From positions 1-64,000 of the forward strand of contig CAJWDP010000003.1 in assembly GCA_913030835.1 (NCBI GenBank): 64,000 nucleotides of DNA. Reading direction: 5' to 3'. Position 1 is the first letter of the stretch; each line of letters opens with the position of its first letter. This stretch comes from an uncultured Flavobacteriales bacterium. Lineage in GTDB: Bacteria > Bacteroidota > Bacteroidia > Flavobacteriales_D > Parvicellaceae. The notes under the pieces are model-generated. The model had not been told where the DNA came from, ran no database searches, and saw only the letters and a program-made list of their open reading frames with translations. The translations under genes were made by a program, and so were the position numbers. Below are positions 17,945-26,298 of the stretch, in pieces.

Positions 17945-18692
17945 GCACAATCACATACAGCCCCTCTCCCCTGCTCTTTGGGCAATCCTGTTCCTTATGG
18001 CTGCAATTGGATGTCAAAAAGCCGAAGATCGAAAGTGTTTCAAATCCATGGGCAAGGTCGTTCAGGAGCATCGCATTGTTGAGCAATTTGATCATATCGT
18101 ATTGTCCGATCACATCGATCTAATTCTAATGGACGATACACTGTCCCAATTGACGATTGAAACCGGATCGAATTTGATCAATTTTATTTCGACTGATGTA
18201 TCGGATAATACATTGCACATCCAAGATGACAATAAATGTGCATTCCTGAGGGACCTTAAACACAAAACAATTGTACGGGTTCATCAATCAGCTGTTGCAT
18301 CGATTTCAATGCTCGGTTCTGGAGATCTTACGGCTGAATTTCCTATCGAAAGAAACCTTTCGTTGTACTGCAATGACGCAAATGGTCACATTGATTTGCA
18401 TATGAATAATGATTCCACCCAAGTATTGATCAGCTCAGGAGTAACCGACGTCAAACTAACGGGAAAATCGAACTATGGGTACTACTATTATTTCGGTAAC
18501 GGAAATATCCATGCGGATCAATTGACCTCTGACAAGGTTTTGGTGAACTGGCAATCTACTGGAGATTTGCATCTCAATTCCATCAACGAATTGTATGGCG
18601 AATTAACTTCAAGTGGCAACTTGTATTATTCAGGTGCTCCCTCCATTGTTGATGTTTCCGTTACTGGAACCGGCCAGCTTATTCAACAATAA
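17937..18692 (+). CDS. GIN-domain (DUF2807) lipoprotein
   Basis: A lipoprotein of about 251 residues with the DUF2807/GIN fold, a right-handed beta-solenoid seen in envelope proteins of Bacteroidota. Support comes from the repeated short strand pattern (SISMLGSGDLTAEF, QVLISSGVTDVKLTG, LVNWQSTGDLHLNS, YGELTSSGNLYYSG) and a lipobox (FLMAAIGC). No ATG precedes the signal sequence, so I use TTG at 17937; a further TTG at 17913 is possible. Either start overlaps the PagL-like gene. The role is unknown; GIN proteins are usually annotated as putative adhesin-like surface proteins. Confidence 0.72.
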   Translation: MNRHNHIQPLSPALWAILFLMAAIGCQKAEDRKCFKSMGKVVQEHRIVEQFDHIVLSDHIDLILMDDTLSQLTIETGSNLINFISTDVSDNTLHIQDDNKCAFLRDLKHKTIVRVHQSAVASISMLGSGDLTAEFPIERNLSLYCNDANGHIDLHMNNDSTQVLISSGVTDVKLTGKSNYGYYYYFGNGNIHADQLTSDKVLVNWQSTGDLHLNSINELYGELTSSGNLYYSGAPSIVDVSVTGTGQLIQQ

Positions 18693-18706
18693 ACACTAAA
18701 AACTGT

Positions 18707-18714
18707 TATCTTTG
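18707..18714 (+). promoter_or_regulatory. Bacteroidota-type -7 box immediately before the candidate nqrM
   Basis: TATCTTTG matches TAnnTTTG and ends four bases before the ATG at 18719. The spacing is identical to the box at 14668, implying a leaderless transcript. Confidence 0.45.
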
Positions 18715-18718
18715 TATC

Positions 18719-18916
18719 ATGAAACTTGCGCTAATCACAGTGGGATTACTTGGGCTAGCCTTCTTAGGCATAGCGGTAAAAATATGGGCTAAAAAAGGTG
18801 GAGAATTTGCAGGAACCTGCGCAAGCAATAACCCATTACTTCAGGAAGATGGAGCATCCTGCGGCGTTTGCGGAGCAAGGCCCGATGAAAAATGTAAAGC
18901 ACCGGATACCGAATAA
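18719..18916 (+). CDS. Small four-cysteine membrane protein, candidate NqrM
   Basis: A 65-residue protein with one N-terminal transmembrane helix (about 3-23), a basic KIWAKKGG, then four cysteines spaced C-x14-C-x2-C-x7-C (C34, C49, C52, C60). NqrM (DUF539), the factor that delivers iron to the NqrD/NqrE centre in gammaproteobacteria, has the same layout: one helix, then a GxC...C-x-x-C...C tail. Here it faces the apbE end of the nqr operon, 21 bases away and convergent. Similar small proteins near nqr in Bacteroidota are usually left unnamed. The NqrM role is inferred from architecture and neighbourhood. Confidence 0.55.
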   Translation: MKLALITVGLLGLAFLGIAVKIWAKKGGEFAGTCASNNPLLQEDGASCGVCGARPDEKCKAPDTE

Positions 18917-18937
18917 AGAGATTTGTATTGTTTGAGT

Positions 18938-20074
18938 TTATTTCAACTCAACTAGAATTTCCTCCATCGATCTACTCACCCATGATCGATAACCTCCTTG
19001 ATCATCCGAATAGATAAGATAAACACCTAGTTCGGGGTAATCCTTAAGAAACGTTTTCGTTTTTTCGACCCCGAATACCATAAATGCCGTGGCGTATGCA
19101 TCTGCAAGAATCGCATCTTCACATACCACGGTTGCACTGAGTAAGGAATGCTCTACCGGTCTACCCGTTCTTGGATCGATCGTATGAGAATATTTTTTTC
19201 CATCCGCTTCATAGAATTTTCTGTAATTGCCCGAAGTTGCCATCGCCTGGTTGCTAAGAACTACGGTCGCGTGTAGCTTTCTTTCGGGGGTTTCAACTTG
19301 CTCGATTGGACTGTCTATACCTATTTTCCATGTGTTGCCATCCGGGTTTATTCCGTTGCATTTCACTTCACCACCCAGTTCCACCATGTAATTATCGATT
19401 CCCTTATTCTTTAAGAATAATGCAAGCAGGTCAACCGCATACCCTTGAGCAATGGCATTGAAATCAAGTTTTAACCTAGAATCGGTTTTACACAGCTGAC
19501 AAACTTCAGTACCATCGTCAAGCATTTTTACACGCAATGAAACCCCGGCTGAATCTAAGGTTACAATATCCAATATAGAATCCAGCTGATCTTGACTTGG
19601 ACGTCTGTGAACCTCATTCAGATCATAAAACCCCCAGAAATCAACCAATGGGTAGACGGCAGGATTAAAGGCATGATCTGTATTTTCATAAACCTCCTTG
19701 GATCGCGAAAAGCATTCTGCCAAAATTGGGGACACAATCTGACAATAGTATTCGACATTAGAATTGTTGAAGTCCGATAATATACTAGTATCCATATAGG
19801 TTGATACGTGCCAGTCAAAATCTGCTAATAACGAATCCAGTTTCGATTGAAGGTTTCGCCCCATGGCATCTTTGTATTTAATCTGATAGGTGGTTCCCTG
19901 AGCGTTTCCTCGTAAATTAAAATAAGCTCGATGCGCAGGATTGTCGGATTCCGGTGGAATCGTTTGACTATCATCTACGGCACAACTACAGGTAAAAAGT
20001 AAACACAAAAAAGTCCCGACAATGCGGGACCTTTTTCTAAAGTTTCGATGTGATTTCTTATCCTCCAAAATCAT
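18938..20074 (-). CDS. apbE: FAD:protein FMN transferase ApbE
   Basis: Attaches FMN covalently to threonines of NqrB and NqrC, using FAD as donor. The protein is a lipoprotein (FLCLLFTCSC) acting on the periplasmic side. The core shows GNAQGTTYQIKY, LDFNAIAQGYAVD, VELGGEVKCNG and the KYSHTIDPRTGRPVEHSL block, with SATVVCEDAILADAYATAFMVFG near the end. Candidate starts are 20131, 20092 and 20074; 20074 gives a short basic n-region and overlaps nqrF by 17 bases. A terminator-like hairpin lies within its signal-peptide codons, so its expression is probably set below that of nqrA-F. Confidence 0.93.
   Translation of the reverse strand: MILEDKKSHRNFRKRSRIVGTFLCLLFTCSCAVDDSQTIPPESDNPAHRAYFNLRGNAQGTTYQIKYKDAMGRNLQSKLDSLLADFDWHVSTYMDTSILSDFNNSNVEYYCQIVSPILAECFSRSKEVYENTDHAFNPAVYPLVDFWGFYDLNEVHRRPSQDQLDSILDIVTLDSAGVSLRVKMLDDGTEVCQLCKTDSRLKLDFNAIAQGYAVDLLALFLKNKGIDNYMVELGGEVKCNGINPDGNTWKIGIDSPIEQVETPERKLHATVVLSNQAMATSGNYRKFYEADGKKYSHTIDPRTGRPVEHSLLSATVVCEDAILADAYATAFMVFGVEKTKTFLKDYPELGVYLIYSDDQGGYRSWVSRSMEEILVELK
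20007..20036 (-). terminator. Terminator or attenuator hairpin after nqrF, inside the apbE 5' coding region
   Basis: Read on the minus strand, GTCCCG (20030-20025) pairs with CGGGAC (20018-20013) around a 6-base loop and runs into six Ts (20012-20007). Flanking A-runs could lengthen the stem. It begins about 21 bases after the nqrF stop, the normal place for an operon terminator, yet lies within apbE codons. Because As flank the other side, it could also act for plus-strand transcription. Confidence 0.7.
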
Positions 20075-21353
20075 CAAATCGGATGTTTTCATCGGGTATA
20101 CCAAAGTCCTCACCCATTTTCTGAACAGCAACGTTCATTAATGGAGGTCCACAGAAATACAGCTCTATCTCTTCCGGTTCATCATGCTTACTTAAGTAGT
20201 GATCAATTACAGCATTGTGCACGAATCCTAAGAAACCGTCACCTTTAGGATCATTGATGTCTTTTTTCTCCACCCAGTTATCTGACTCGAGCGGTTCCGA
20301 CAGTACTAAATAAAATTTGAAATTTGGAAATTCTTTTTCCAGATCTCTGAAGTAGTGAATATAAAACAACTCGGCTCTGGATCTTCCTCCGTACCAGTAT
20401 GTTACTTTTCTTCCCGTTTTTATTGTTTTAAACAATTCATACAGATGAGATCGCATTGGAGCCATTCCGGCACCTCCACCCACATAAAGCATTTCAGAAT
20501 CCGATTCATTGATGAAAAATTCTCCGTAAGGTCCGGAAATAGTCACATCATCTCCTTCTTTACAATTGAAAATGTAAGAGGAGGCTACACCGGGATTCAC
20601 CTTCATCCAATCGTTGTTCTTTCTATCCCATGGTGGAGTGGCAACACGAACATTCAGCATGATCTTTCTTCCTTCTGCTGGATAAGAAGCCATTGAATAC
20701 GCCCTCACCACTTCCTCATCATTTTTCATTACCAACGGCCACAGTCCAAATTTGTCCCAATCGGCTTTAAACTTATCCGGCTCTCCCGGGTGATCTTGTG
20801 GATGCGCGTCAATATTCATGTCTGAATAATTGATCGTGCACTTTGGTATTTTAATCTGAATGTATCCGCCCGCTTTGTAGTCCATATCTTCGGGTATTTC
20901 CACGATGAACTCTTTTATAAAGGTTGCCACATTGTAATTAGAAACTACTTTCGCAGTCCACTCCTTGATACCAAGAACTTCTTCTTCCACCTCAATCTCC
21001 ATGTCTTCTTTCACCTTCACCTGGCATCCCAATCGATGGTTAGAAGCGATTTCTTTTCTGGAAAAATGAGGGACTTCAGTTGGCAGAATAGAACCTCCAC
21101 CGGAATGCACCTGACATATACACTGAACACATGTACCTCCACCACCACAAGCAGACGGTAAGAAAATCCCTGCGGTTCCTAACGTATTCAGTAGCGTATT
21201 TCCACCTTCAACTTCCAGTTCGCGTTCTCCATTTATGGTAATCTTAATTTTACCGGAAGAAACCAGCTTTGCCTTTGCAAACAACAAGAGCAAGGTTAGT
21301 GAAACCACTACAACCAAGAAAACTACAATTGCTGCTATTATTACTTGACTCAT
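20058..21353 (-). CDS. nqrF: Na+-NQR subunit F (NADH dehydrogenase subunit)
   Basis: Entry point of electrons from NADH into the sodium pump. A single N-terminal membrane helix (about 3-27) is followed by a plant-type ferredoxin domain with [2Fe-2S] ligands C69, C75, C78 and C110. The FAD/NADH reductase domain has the RAYSMASYP flavin motif, GGGAGMAPMRSHLYEL for NADH, and the family-typical end RFDDFGG. At 431 residues it is slightly longer than the Vibrio protein (about 408). It is the last gene of the tightly spaced nqrA-F operon. Confidence 0.97.
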   Translation of the reverse strand: MSQVIIAAIVVFLVVVVSLTLLLLFAKAKLVSSGKIKITINGERELEVEGGNTLLNTLGTAGIFLPSACGGGGTCVQCICQVHSGGGSILPTEVPHFSRKEIASNHRLGCQVKVKEDMEIEVEEEVLGIKEWTAKVVSNYNVATFIKEFIVEIPEDMDYKAGGYIQIKIPKCTINYSDMNIDAHPQDHPGEPDKFKADWDKFGLWPLVMKNDEEVVRAYSMASYPAEGRKIMLNVRVATPPWDRKNNDWMKVNPGVASSYIFNCKEGDDVTISGPYGEFFINESDSEMLYVGGGAGMAPMRSHLYELFKTIKTGRKVTYWYGGRSRAELFYIHYFRDLEKEFPNFKFYLVLSEPLESDNWVEKKDINDPKGDGFLGFVHNAVIDHYLSKHDEPEEIELYFCGPPLMNVAVQKMGEDFGIPDENIRFDDFGG

Positions 21354-21365
21354 CCTTTAACTCAA

Positions 21366-21980
21366 TTAAATGTTAAAACCTAAAAACCCTAAAAATGCCA
21401 ATCCCATAAGACCAGTGATCAAAAATGCCATACCGACCCCTTTCAATGGAGCGGGTATGTGAGAATACCTGATCTTTTCCCGAATGGCTGCAATCAGCAC
21501 TACCGCAATGAACCACCCAAAGCCGGAACCAAGTCCATAAGTAGTCGCCTCTCCAATATTTCCAAACTGTTTTTGCTGCATGAAAAGTGCTCCACCCAAA
21601 ATTGCACAGTTCACAGCGATAAGGGGAAGAAAGATTCCCAACGCCCCATATAGTGCCGGTGAAAATTTCTCTACGATCATTTCTACCAACTGAACTATAG
21701 AAGCAATTACAGCAATGAACATGATAAAACTCAAAAAGCTTAGGTCGTAATCTGCGTATTCTGGTCCCAACCATGCTAAGGCACCTTCTTGCAACACATA
21801 GGTATCCAATAACCAGTTCACAGGAACAGTTACCGTAAGGACAAATATGACCGCCATACCTAATCCAACGGCGGTTTTAACTGTTTTTGAAACTGCCAGA
21901 TATGAGCACATTCCGAAGAAAAATGCAAATATCATATTGTCTACAAAGGCAGCACGTATGAATAATTTAAAGTACTCCAT
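21366..21980 (-). CDS. nqrE: Na+-NQR subunit E
   Basis: A 204-residue, six-helix membrane subunit. With NqrD it forms the inverted-repeat pair that holds an iron centre between four cysteines. The expected ligands are visible as C25 (FFGMCSYLAV) and C125 (AVNCAILGGALF). It lies 12 bases upstream of nqrF on the minus strand. Confidence 0.96.
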   Translation of the reverse strand: MEYFKLFIRAAFVDNMIFAFFFGMCSYLAVSKTVKTAVGLGMAVIFVLTVTVPVNWLLDTYVLQEGALAWLGPEYADYDLSFLSFIMFIAVIASIVQLVEMIVEKFSPALYGALGIFLPLIAVNCAILGGALFMQQKQFGNIGEATTYGLGSGFGWFIAVVLIAAIREKIRYSHIPAPLKGVGMAFLITGLMGLAFLGFLGFNI

Positions 21981-21996
21981 TTTATTCTTCTTAGGT

Positions 21997-22662
21997 TTAG
22001 TGTTCTTCTATTAATTTCTTATTTCTAGTCTTCTGAATCCAAATATAAACTGCTACCAAAACCAACGAAGATGGTGGCAACAGCATTAAACCGTTGTGCA
22101 AGTAACCCGAACCTTCGGCAAATATTTGAAACTTATCAAATCCAGGAACTGTTAATGATCCTGAACCAAAAAGCTCCTTAAAAACAGCAACTACGATCAA
22201 AACAAATCCATAGCCCAATCCATTTCCGACACCGTCCAAGGCAGAGGCCCAAGGCTTATTACCCATAGCAAAAGCTTCCAAACGGCCCATAATGATACAA
22301 TTGGTAATGATGAGTCCGACAAACACCGATAGCTGCTTCGACACGTCGTAGACAAATGCTTTTAGCACGATGTCTACTAAAATCACCAAAGAAGCAACAA
22401 TAACCAATTGCACGATAATTCTTATTCGCGGCGGTACTAAACTTCTTAAGAGAGAAACAACGATATTCCCGATTACCAAGACCGCTGTAACTGCTAACGA
22501 CATTACAATTGCATTATCTAGCTGAACGGTTACTGCCAATGCCGAACAAATTCCCAAAACCTGAATGGTCACCGGGTTGTTGTCATTTAACGGATCGGTA
22601 ATCAGTCTTTTATTCTTCTTTGAGAATAACGGCTCTTTTTCTTTAACTTCAACTTCTGCCAT
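21997..22662 (-). CDS. nqrD: Na+-NQR subunit D
   Basis: A 221-residue membrane subunit homologous to NqrE, with about six helices. The iron-centre cysteines are C39 (LGICSALAVT) and C121 (ITNCIIMGRLEAFAM). The GNGLGYGFVLI stretch is conserved. The short charged N-terminus (about 1-25) is cytoplasmic. Five bases separate it from nqrC and 16 from nqrE. Confidence 0.96.
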   Translation of the reverse strand: MAEVEVKEKEPLFSKKNKRLITDPLNDNNPVTIQVLGICSALAVTVQLDNAIVMSLAVTAVLVIGNIVVSLLRSLVPPRIRIIVQLVIVASLVILVDIVLKAFVYDVSKQLSVFVGLIITNCIIMGRLEAFAMGNKPWASALDGVGNGLGYGFVLIVVAVFKELFGSGSLTVPGFDKFQIFAEGSGYLHNGLMLLPPSSLVLVAVYIWIQKTRNKKLIEEH

Positions 22663-22667
22663 GACGA

Positions 22668-23501
22668 TTATTTTTTGAATTCCGGATTATTATCAAAGAA
22701 ATTCTGATAGACCACGAACGATCTTTCCAGCATTTCCGCAACGCCCGCACCTGTAAACGTTGCTCCACTTATTCCATCAACTTGATGCTCATTCAATTCG
22801 TTTCCGGGTTTTTTAACTTCTAAGTTCAAACGGGTTACTCCGTCTTCTGCCAATATTCGTTTTCCTACGAACTGGTCTTGAAACCAATCTTCTGTAACCT
22901 TTGAACCCAATCCCGGTGTTTCAGCTTTGTGATCAAAAACAGAACCGCTGATGGTTGCACAGTCCGAATTGATTCCTATGTATCCCCAAACATCATCCCA
23001 TAAACCGGTTCCTACTGCCGATACGACGTAAAATGTGGAATCCCCTTTTTCGCAAACGAACAAAGGATAATGAATTCGATCTTCTGCAGCTAGGCCTGCA
23101 GCCAGTTTTTCTTTACTCCCTTTGTTGTTCTTAATTACTTTCTTTCCATACAATTTGTATTCCTTCCTCAAATCAATATTAAAGGCATCCATCTTGTTTT
23201 TAGAGTCAATGATATCGTCTGAAGATAGGTCACTCAATATTTCTCCATCGTAGGATAACGTAATTCTTCTCTTCACAAAGTCGTAAAATACTTCTTGCGC
23301 CGCTTTTCGATCAAAATCATCCCCGCTGGTTTCGGCAATACCGATTGCCTGTAGTATGTTTTGTTTTTTCTCGTTCTCCTGATTGCTTTTTATGGTTCCT
23401 TTCATTGACTCGTATGTGAAGGCCAATAGACCACCCACAACTACCACCATAATTACGGCGAACAGTATTGTATATGAATTGCTTTCTTTATTTATTCCCA
23501 T
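22668..23501 (-). CDS. nqrC: Na+-NQR subunit C
   Basis: A 277-residue subunit with one N-terminal helix (about 10-30) and a periplasmic FMN-binding domain. The covalent FMN attachment site is in DGISGATFTGAGV, with the modified threonine at about residue 248; ApbE from the same locus would load it. The acidic LGSKVTEDWFQDQFVGKRI block is also conserved. It lies 2 bases after nqrB. Confidence 0.96.
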   Translation of the reverse strand: MGINKESNSYTILFAVIMVVVVGGLLAFTYESMKGTIKSNQENEKKQNILQAIGIAETSGDDFDRKAAQEVFYDFVKRRITLSYDGEILSDLSSDDIIDSKNKMDAFNIDLRKEYKLYGKKVIKNNKGSKEKLAAGLAAEDRIHYPLFVCEKGDSTFYVVSAVGTGLWDDVWGYIGINSDCATISGSVFDHKAETPGLGSKVTEDWFQDQFVGKRILAEDGVTRLNLEVKKPGNELNEHQVDGISGATFTGAGVAEMLERSFVVYQNFFDNNPEFKK

Positions 23502-23503
23502 AG

Positions 23504-24784
23504 CTAAGCGGTTTTAAGTCGACTTAATCTGCGTTTAATATTGGATTGAACTACCATATGATCGATCATTGGTGCACATACATTTGCAATCAAAATTGCC
23601 AGCATCACTCCTTCCGGATACGCCGGATTTAATATTCGGATGAGTATTCCTAATGCACCACCAAGAAACCCATAAATGAATTTGCCCGTTCCGGTCTGGC
23701 ACGCTGTAACAGGGTCTGTTGCCATGAATACCATTCCAAACATAAACCCTCCCAGCATCAGCTGATGAATCGGATTCAGATCGAAATAAGGATTTCCACC
23801 CACCGCAAACAGAATTCCAGCCATTCCCAGACCGCCTAGGAAGAAAGAAACAACCACTTTCCAGCTAGCAATACCAGTTCCTAAGAGCAATCCCGCTCCC
23901 AACAAACAAGCCAAGGCAGAAGTTTCACCAACTGAACCAGGTATTAAACCGAAGAAAGAATTTGCCATATCAAATTGTCCTCCTGTAGCGAACATTGATG
24001 CTACCGATTCAGCTTTAGCTGCACTGGCATCAAAGGTAGAAGCCAATTCTCCCATTGCAGTTGCACCTGACATGCCGTCTACCAATTCCGGTGTATTTGC
24101 TAAATGCTCAGGAATCGGCGTACCGTCAGCCAGTTGTGCTTTTACCGCATTGCTTTTCTCCTTCATTGCTTCAAAATCGGAGATCCAAACCTTGTCACCT
24201 GACATTTTTGTTGGATAAGCAAAGAATAAAAAGGCACGTGCTGTAAGGGCCACATTAAGAATGTTCATTCCGGTACCTCCAAATACCTCCTTACCAATCA
24301 AAACCGCAAAAGCAGTTGCAGCTGCAACCATCCACAAAGGGACATCAATTGGCATGATCAAAGGGATCAACATTCCTGAAACAAGGAATCCCTCCTGAAT
24401 GGCATGACCATTTCGGATACAGAAAATAAACTCAATCGTTAAACCGGTGACATAGGAAACAATTACCAGCAACAAAACTTTAGGTAGCCCTGCTAAAAAA
24501 CAATCCAATACACTGGCGTCCCAACCGCCTTCTGTTAACCTCAAACTTTGATAACCTGCATTGTAGATTCCAAATAACAAGCAAGGTATCATGGCTGTGA
24601 TCACCAGCATCATCGTTCTTTTCAGGTCTATCGCATCTCTGATATGCGATCCTTTCTCCGTGACATCCTTCGGAGTAAACATCAGGGTATCAAAAGCATC
24701 AATCAATGGCCAAAACTTCTTCGTTTTTTCATTTGATTCCAGCTTGTGATGAACGTTGTCAAATATATTTCTTAATAACTTCAT
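23504..24784 (-). CDS. nqrB: Na+-NQR subunit B
   Basis: The 426-residue main membrane subunit, with about ten helices, carrying covalent FMN and riboflavin and probably the sodium path. The FMN attachment motif is DGMSGATAMGEL, with the threonine at about residue 242. FGGTGMNILNVALTARAFLFFAYP and FMATDPVTACQTGTGKFIYG are strongly conserved. Nine bases separate nqrA from nqrB. Confidence 0.97.
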   Translation of the reverse strand: MKLLRNIFDNVHHKLESNEKTKKFWPLIDAFDTLMFTPKDVTEKGSHIRDAIDLKRTMMLVITAMIPCLLFGIYNAGYQSLRLTEGGWDASVLDCFLAGLPKVLLLVIVSYVTGLTIEFIFCIRNGHAIQEGFLVSGMLIPLIMPIDVPLWMVAAATAFAVLIGKEVFGGTGMNILNVALTARAFLFFAYPTKMSGDKVWISDFEAMKEKSNAVKAQLADGTPIPEHLANTPELVDGMSGATAMGELASTFDASAAKAESVASMFATGGQFDMANSFFGLIPGSVGETSALACLLGAGLLLGTGIASWKVVVSFFLGGLGMAGILFAVGGNPYFDLNPIHQLMLGGFMFGMVFMATDPVTACQTGTGKFIYGFLGGALGILIRILNPAYPEGVMLAILIANVCAPMIDHMVVQSNIKRRLSRLKTA

Positions 24785-24793
24785 TTTTCGCTA

Positions 24794-26158
24794 TTATAAA
24801 CACTCCTCTTTAATAATATCTAAACCGTCTCTTACAATTTGTTGCGAGTTGATTTTGGACGTACAAACAAATTCGCACAACGCAAAATCTTCCGGGGCAA
24901 CTTCATATATACCGAGCTTCTCCATTCCATCAATATCATTGGTAAGGATCGACTTCAGTAAGTAAACCGGATAAATGTCGAAAGGAAATACTTTTTCATA
25001 TTGTTCCGTAACCACAAATGATCGTTTCTCTCCATTCAAATTCGTATCCAAATCCCATCTTTTGCTTGGTGGGTTCAACAAAGTTGGGTATGCCGTAGAC
25101 ATAGAAAATCGATTGAACCCTAAGCTCAACCATCCGTCTTTCAAAAAGAATTTGTGACGATCGCCTTCCGGGATCACCGTGACCTGATGGTGGTAATACC
25201 CAATGAATCCTTCTGAGCTAGTCATTTCACCTGTCAGCACATTTCCTGAAATCACACGAGCATTTTCTTCGTCTACATTTCCAGCAAACAAACTGTCCAT
25301 TCGGGCACCGATGTTGGCCTTTACGTATTTGGGTTCATTTACTTTTGATCCAGTGATCGCAACAGTGCGTTCCGTATCTAAACGCCCAGACATAAAAAAC
25401 TTCCCAATGGTCGCAACATCCGCAGGATTGACTGTCCAAACTACTTCTCCTTTGTTGATCGGACTGATATGGTGAATCTGAACTCCCACATTGCCACATG
25501 GATGATTTCCCCCAAAGTAGTTGATTTCAACATTTTCACATTCCTCAAAAACAGAACTCTGCTTATTTTCACCTCGGACATTTAGATGCACAGCACCTTC
25601 CGTCAATTTTGCCAAAGCATTTATTCCCGTTTGGAAAGCCGCTTTGTCGTCCTTCAATATAAAGTTGTAATCCGGAGCCAAAGGATGTGAGTCAAAAGAA
25701 GAAACGACAATCATTTTAGGTTTATCCTGAGGATTTGCTACAATGTCGATCGGTCTCATTTTGATAAAAGGCCAAACACAACCGTCTAACATTTTCTGTA
25801 TGATCTCCTCCCGAGTGAGTTCATTGGGATCCGCCACATCATGCGTCTCAAAAGCATCTTTTCCATCCGGAGTGATAATAATTTCCAGAATCTTTCGCTT
25901 TGCTCCCCTTCTGATCTCTGTAATTTCACCACTAACGGGTGAAGCATACTTCACATTCTCATTGTACTTATCGTAAAATAGCACTGATCCGGCCTTCAAC
26001 TTATGCCCTTCCTTACCCAAAAGTTTTGGCATTACTCCATGAAAATCAGTTGGTTTTATCGCGTATTGCTTTGCTTGTTTTGCATTGGCACAGACTTTGT
26101 CTGCTTCTCCCTGCAGTGCGATGTTCAAGCCTTTACGAATCTTAACGGCTTTCGACAT
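24794..26158 (-). CDS. nqrA: Na+-NQR subunit A
   Basis: The 454-residue cytoplasmic subunit, first gene of the operon. It begins SKAVKIRKGLNIALQGEADKV, typical of the family, and has HYPIHP-like regions replaced by FGGNHPCGNVGVQIHHISPINKGE. The GYYHHQVTVIPEGDRH and GWLSLGFNRFSMS stretches are conserved. No flavin is bound covalently here; the subunit is linked to quinone binding. The 140-base gap to the divergent plug gene should hold the operon promoter, but no exact TAnnTTTG was found on this strand (TAATTTTA is nearest). Confidence 0.97.
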   Translation of the reverse strand: MSKAVKIRKGLNIALQGEADKVCANAKQAKQYAIKPTDFHGVMPKLLGKEGHKLKAGSVLFYDKYNENVKYASPVSGEITEIRRGAKRKILEIIITPDGKDAFETHDVADPNELTREEIIQKMLDGCVWPFIKMRPIDIVANPQDKPKMIVVSSFDSHPLAPDYNFILKDDKAAFQTGINALAKLTEGAVHLNVRGENKQSSVFEECENVEINYFGGNHPCGNVGVQIHHISPINKGEVVWTVNPADVATIGKFFMSGRLDTERTVAITGSKVNEPKYVKANIGARMDSLFAGNVDEENARVISGNVLTGEMTSSEGFIGYYHHQVTVIPEGDRHKFFLKDGWLSLGFNRFSMSTAYPTLLNPPSKRWDLDTNLNGEKRSFVVTEQYEKVFPFDIYPVYLLKSILTNDIDGMEKLGIYEVAPEDFALCEFVCTSKINSQQIVRDGLDIIKEECL

Positions 26159-26260
26159 AGTTTAATCTTAATTTAAAACAGAGTTTTAGAGGCGCTAAAA
26201 TTATAAATTTGTTCCTTGCGAAGCGTCAAATTGAACGCATTAAGGAAATTATTAATCTAA

Positions 26261-26277
26261 TTTAGAATGAGTCTAAA
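26261..26277. promoter_or_regulatory. Inverted repeat in the nqrA/plug divergent intergenic region
   Basis: TTTAGA (26261-26266) and TCTAAA (26272-26277) form a perfect 6-bp inverted repeat with a 5-base centre, 21 bases before the plug-protein start. It could be an operator; AT-rich short palindromes arise by chance, so support is weak. Confidence 0.2.
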
Positions 26278-26298
26278 TAGCAAATTGTACAGAGTAGT

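Noticed and set aside
18932-18951. TTGAGTT/AACTCAA hairpin between candidate nqrM and apbE as a bidirectional terminator.
   Set aside because: Only a 7-bp A/T-rich stem with no T-run on either side.
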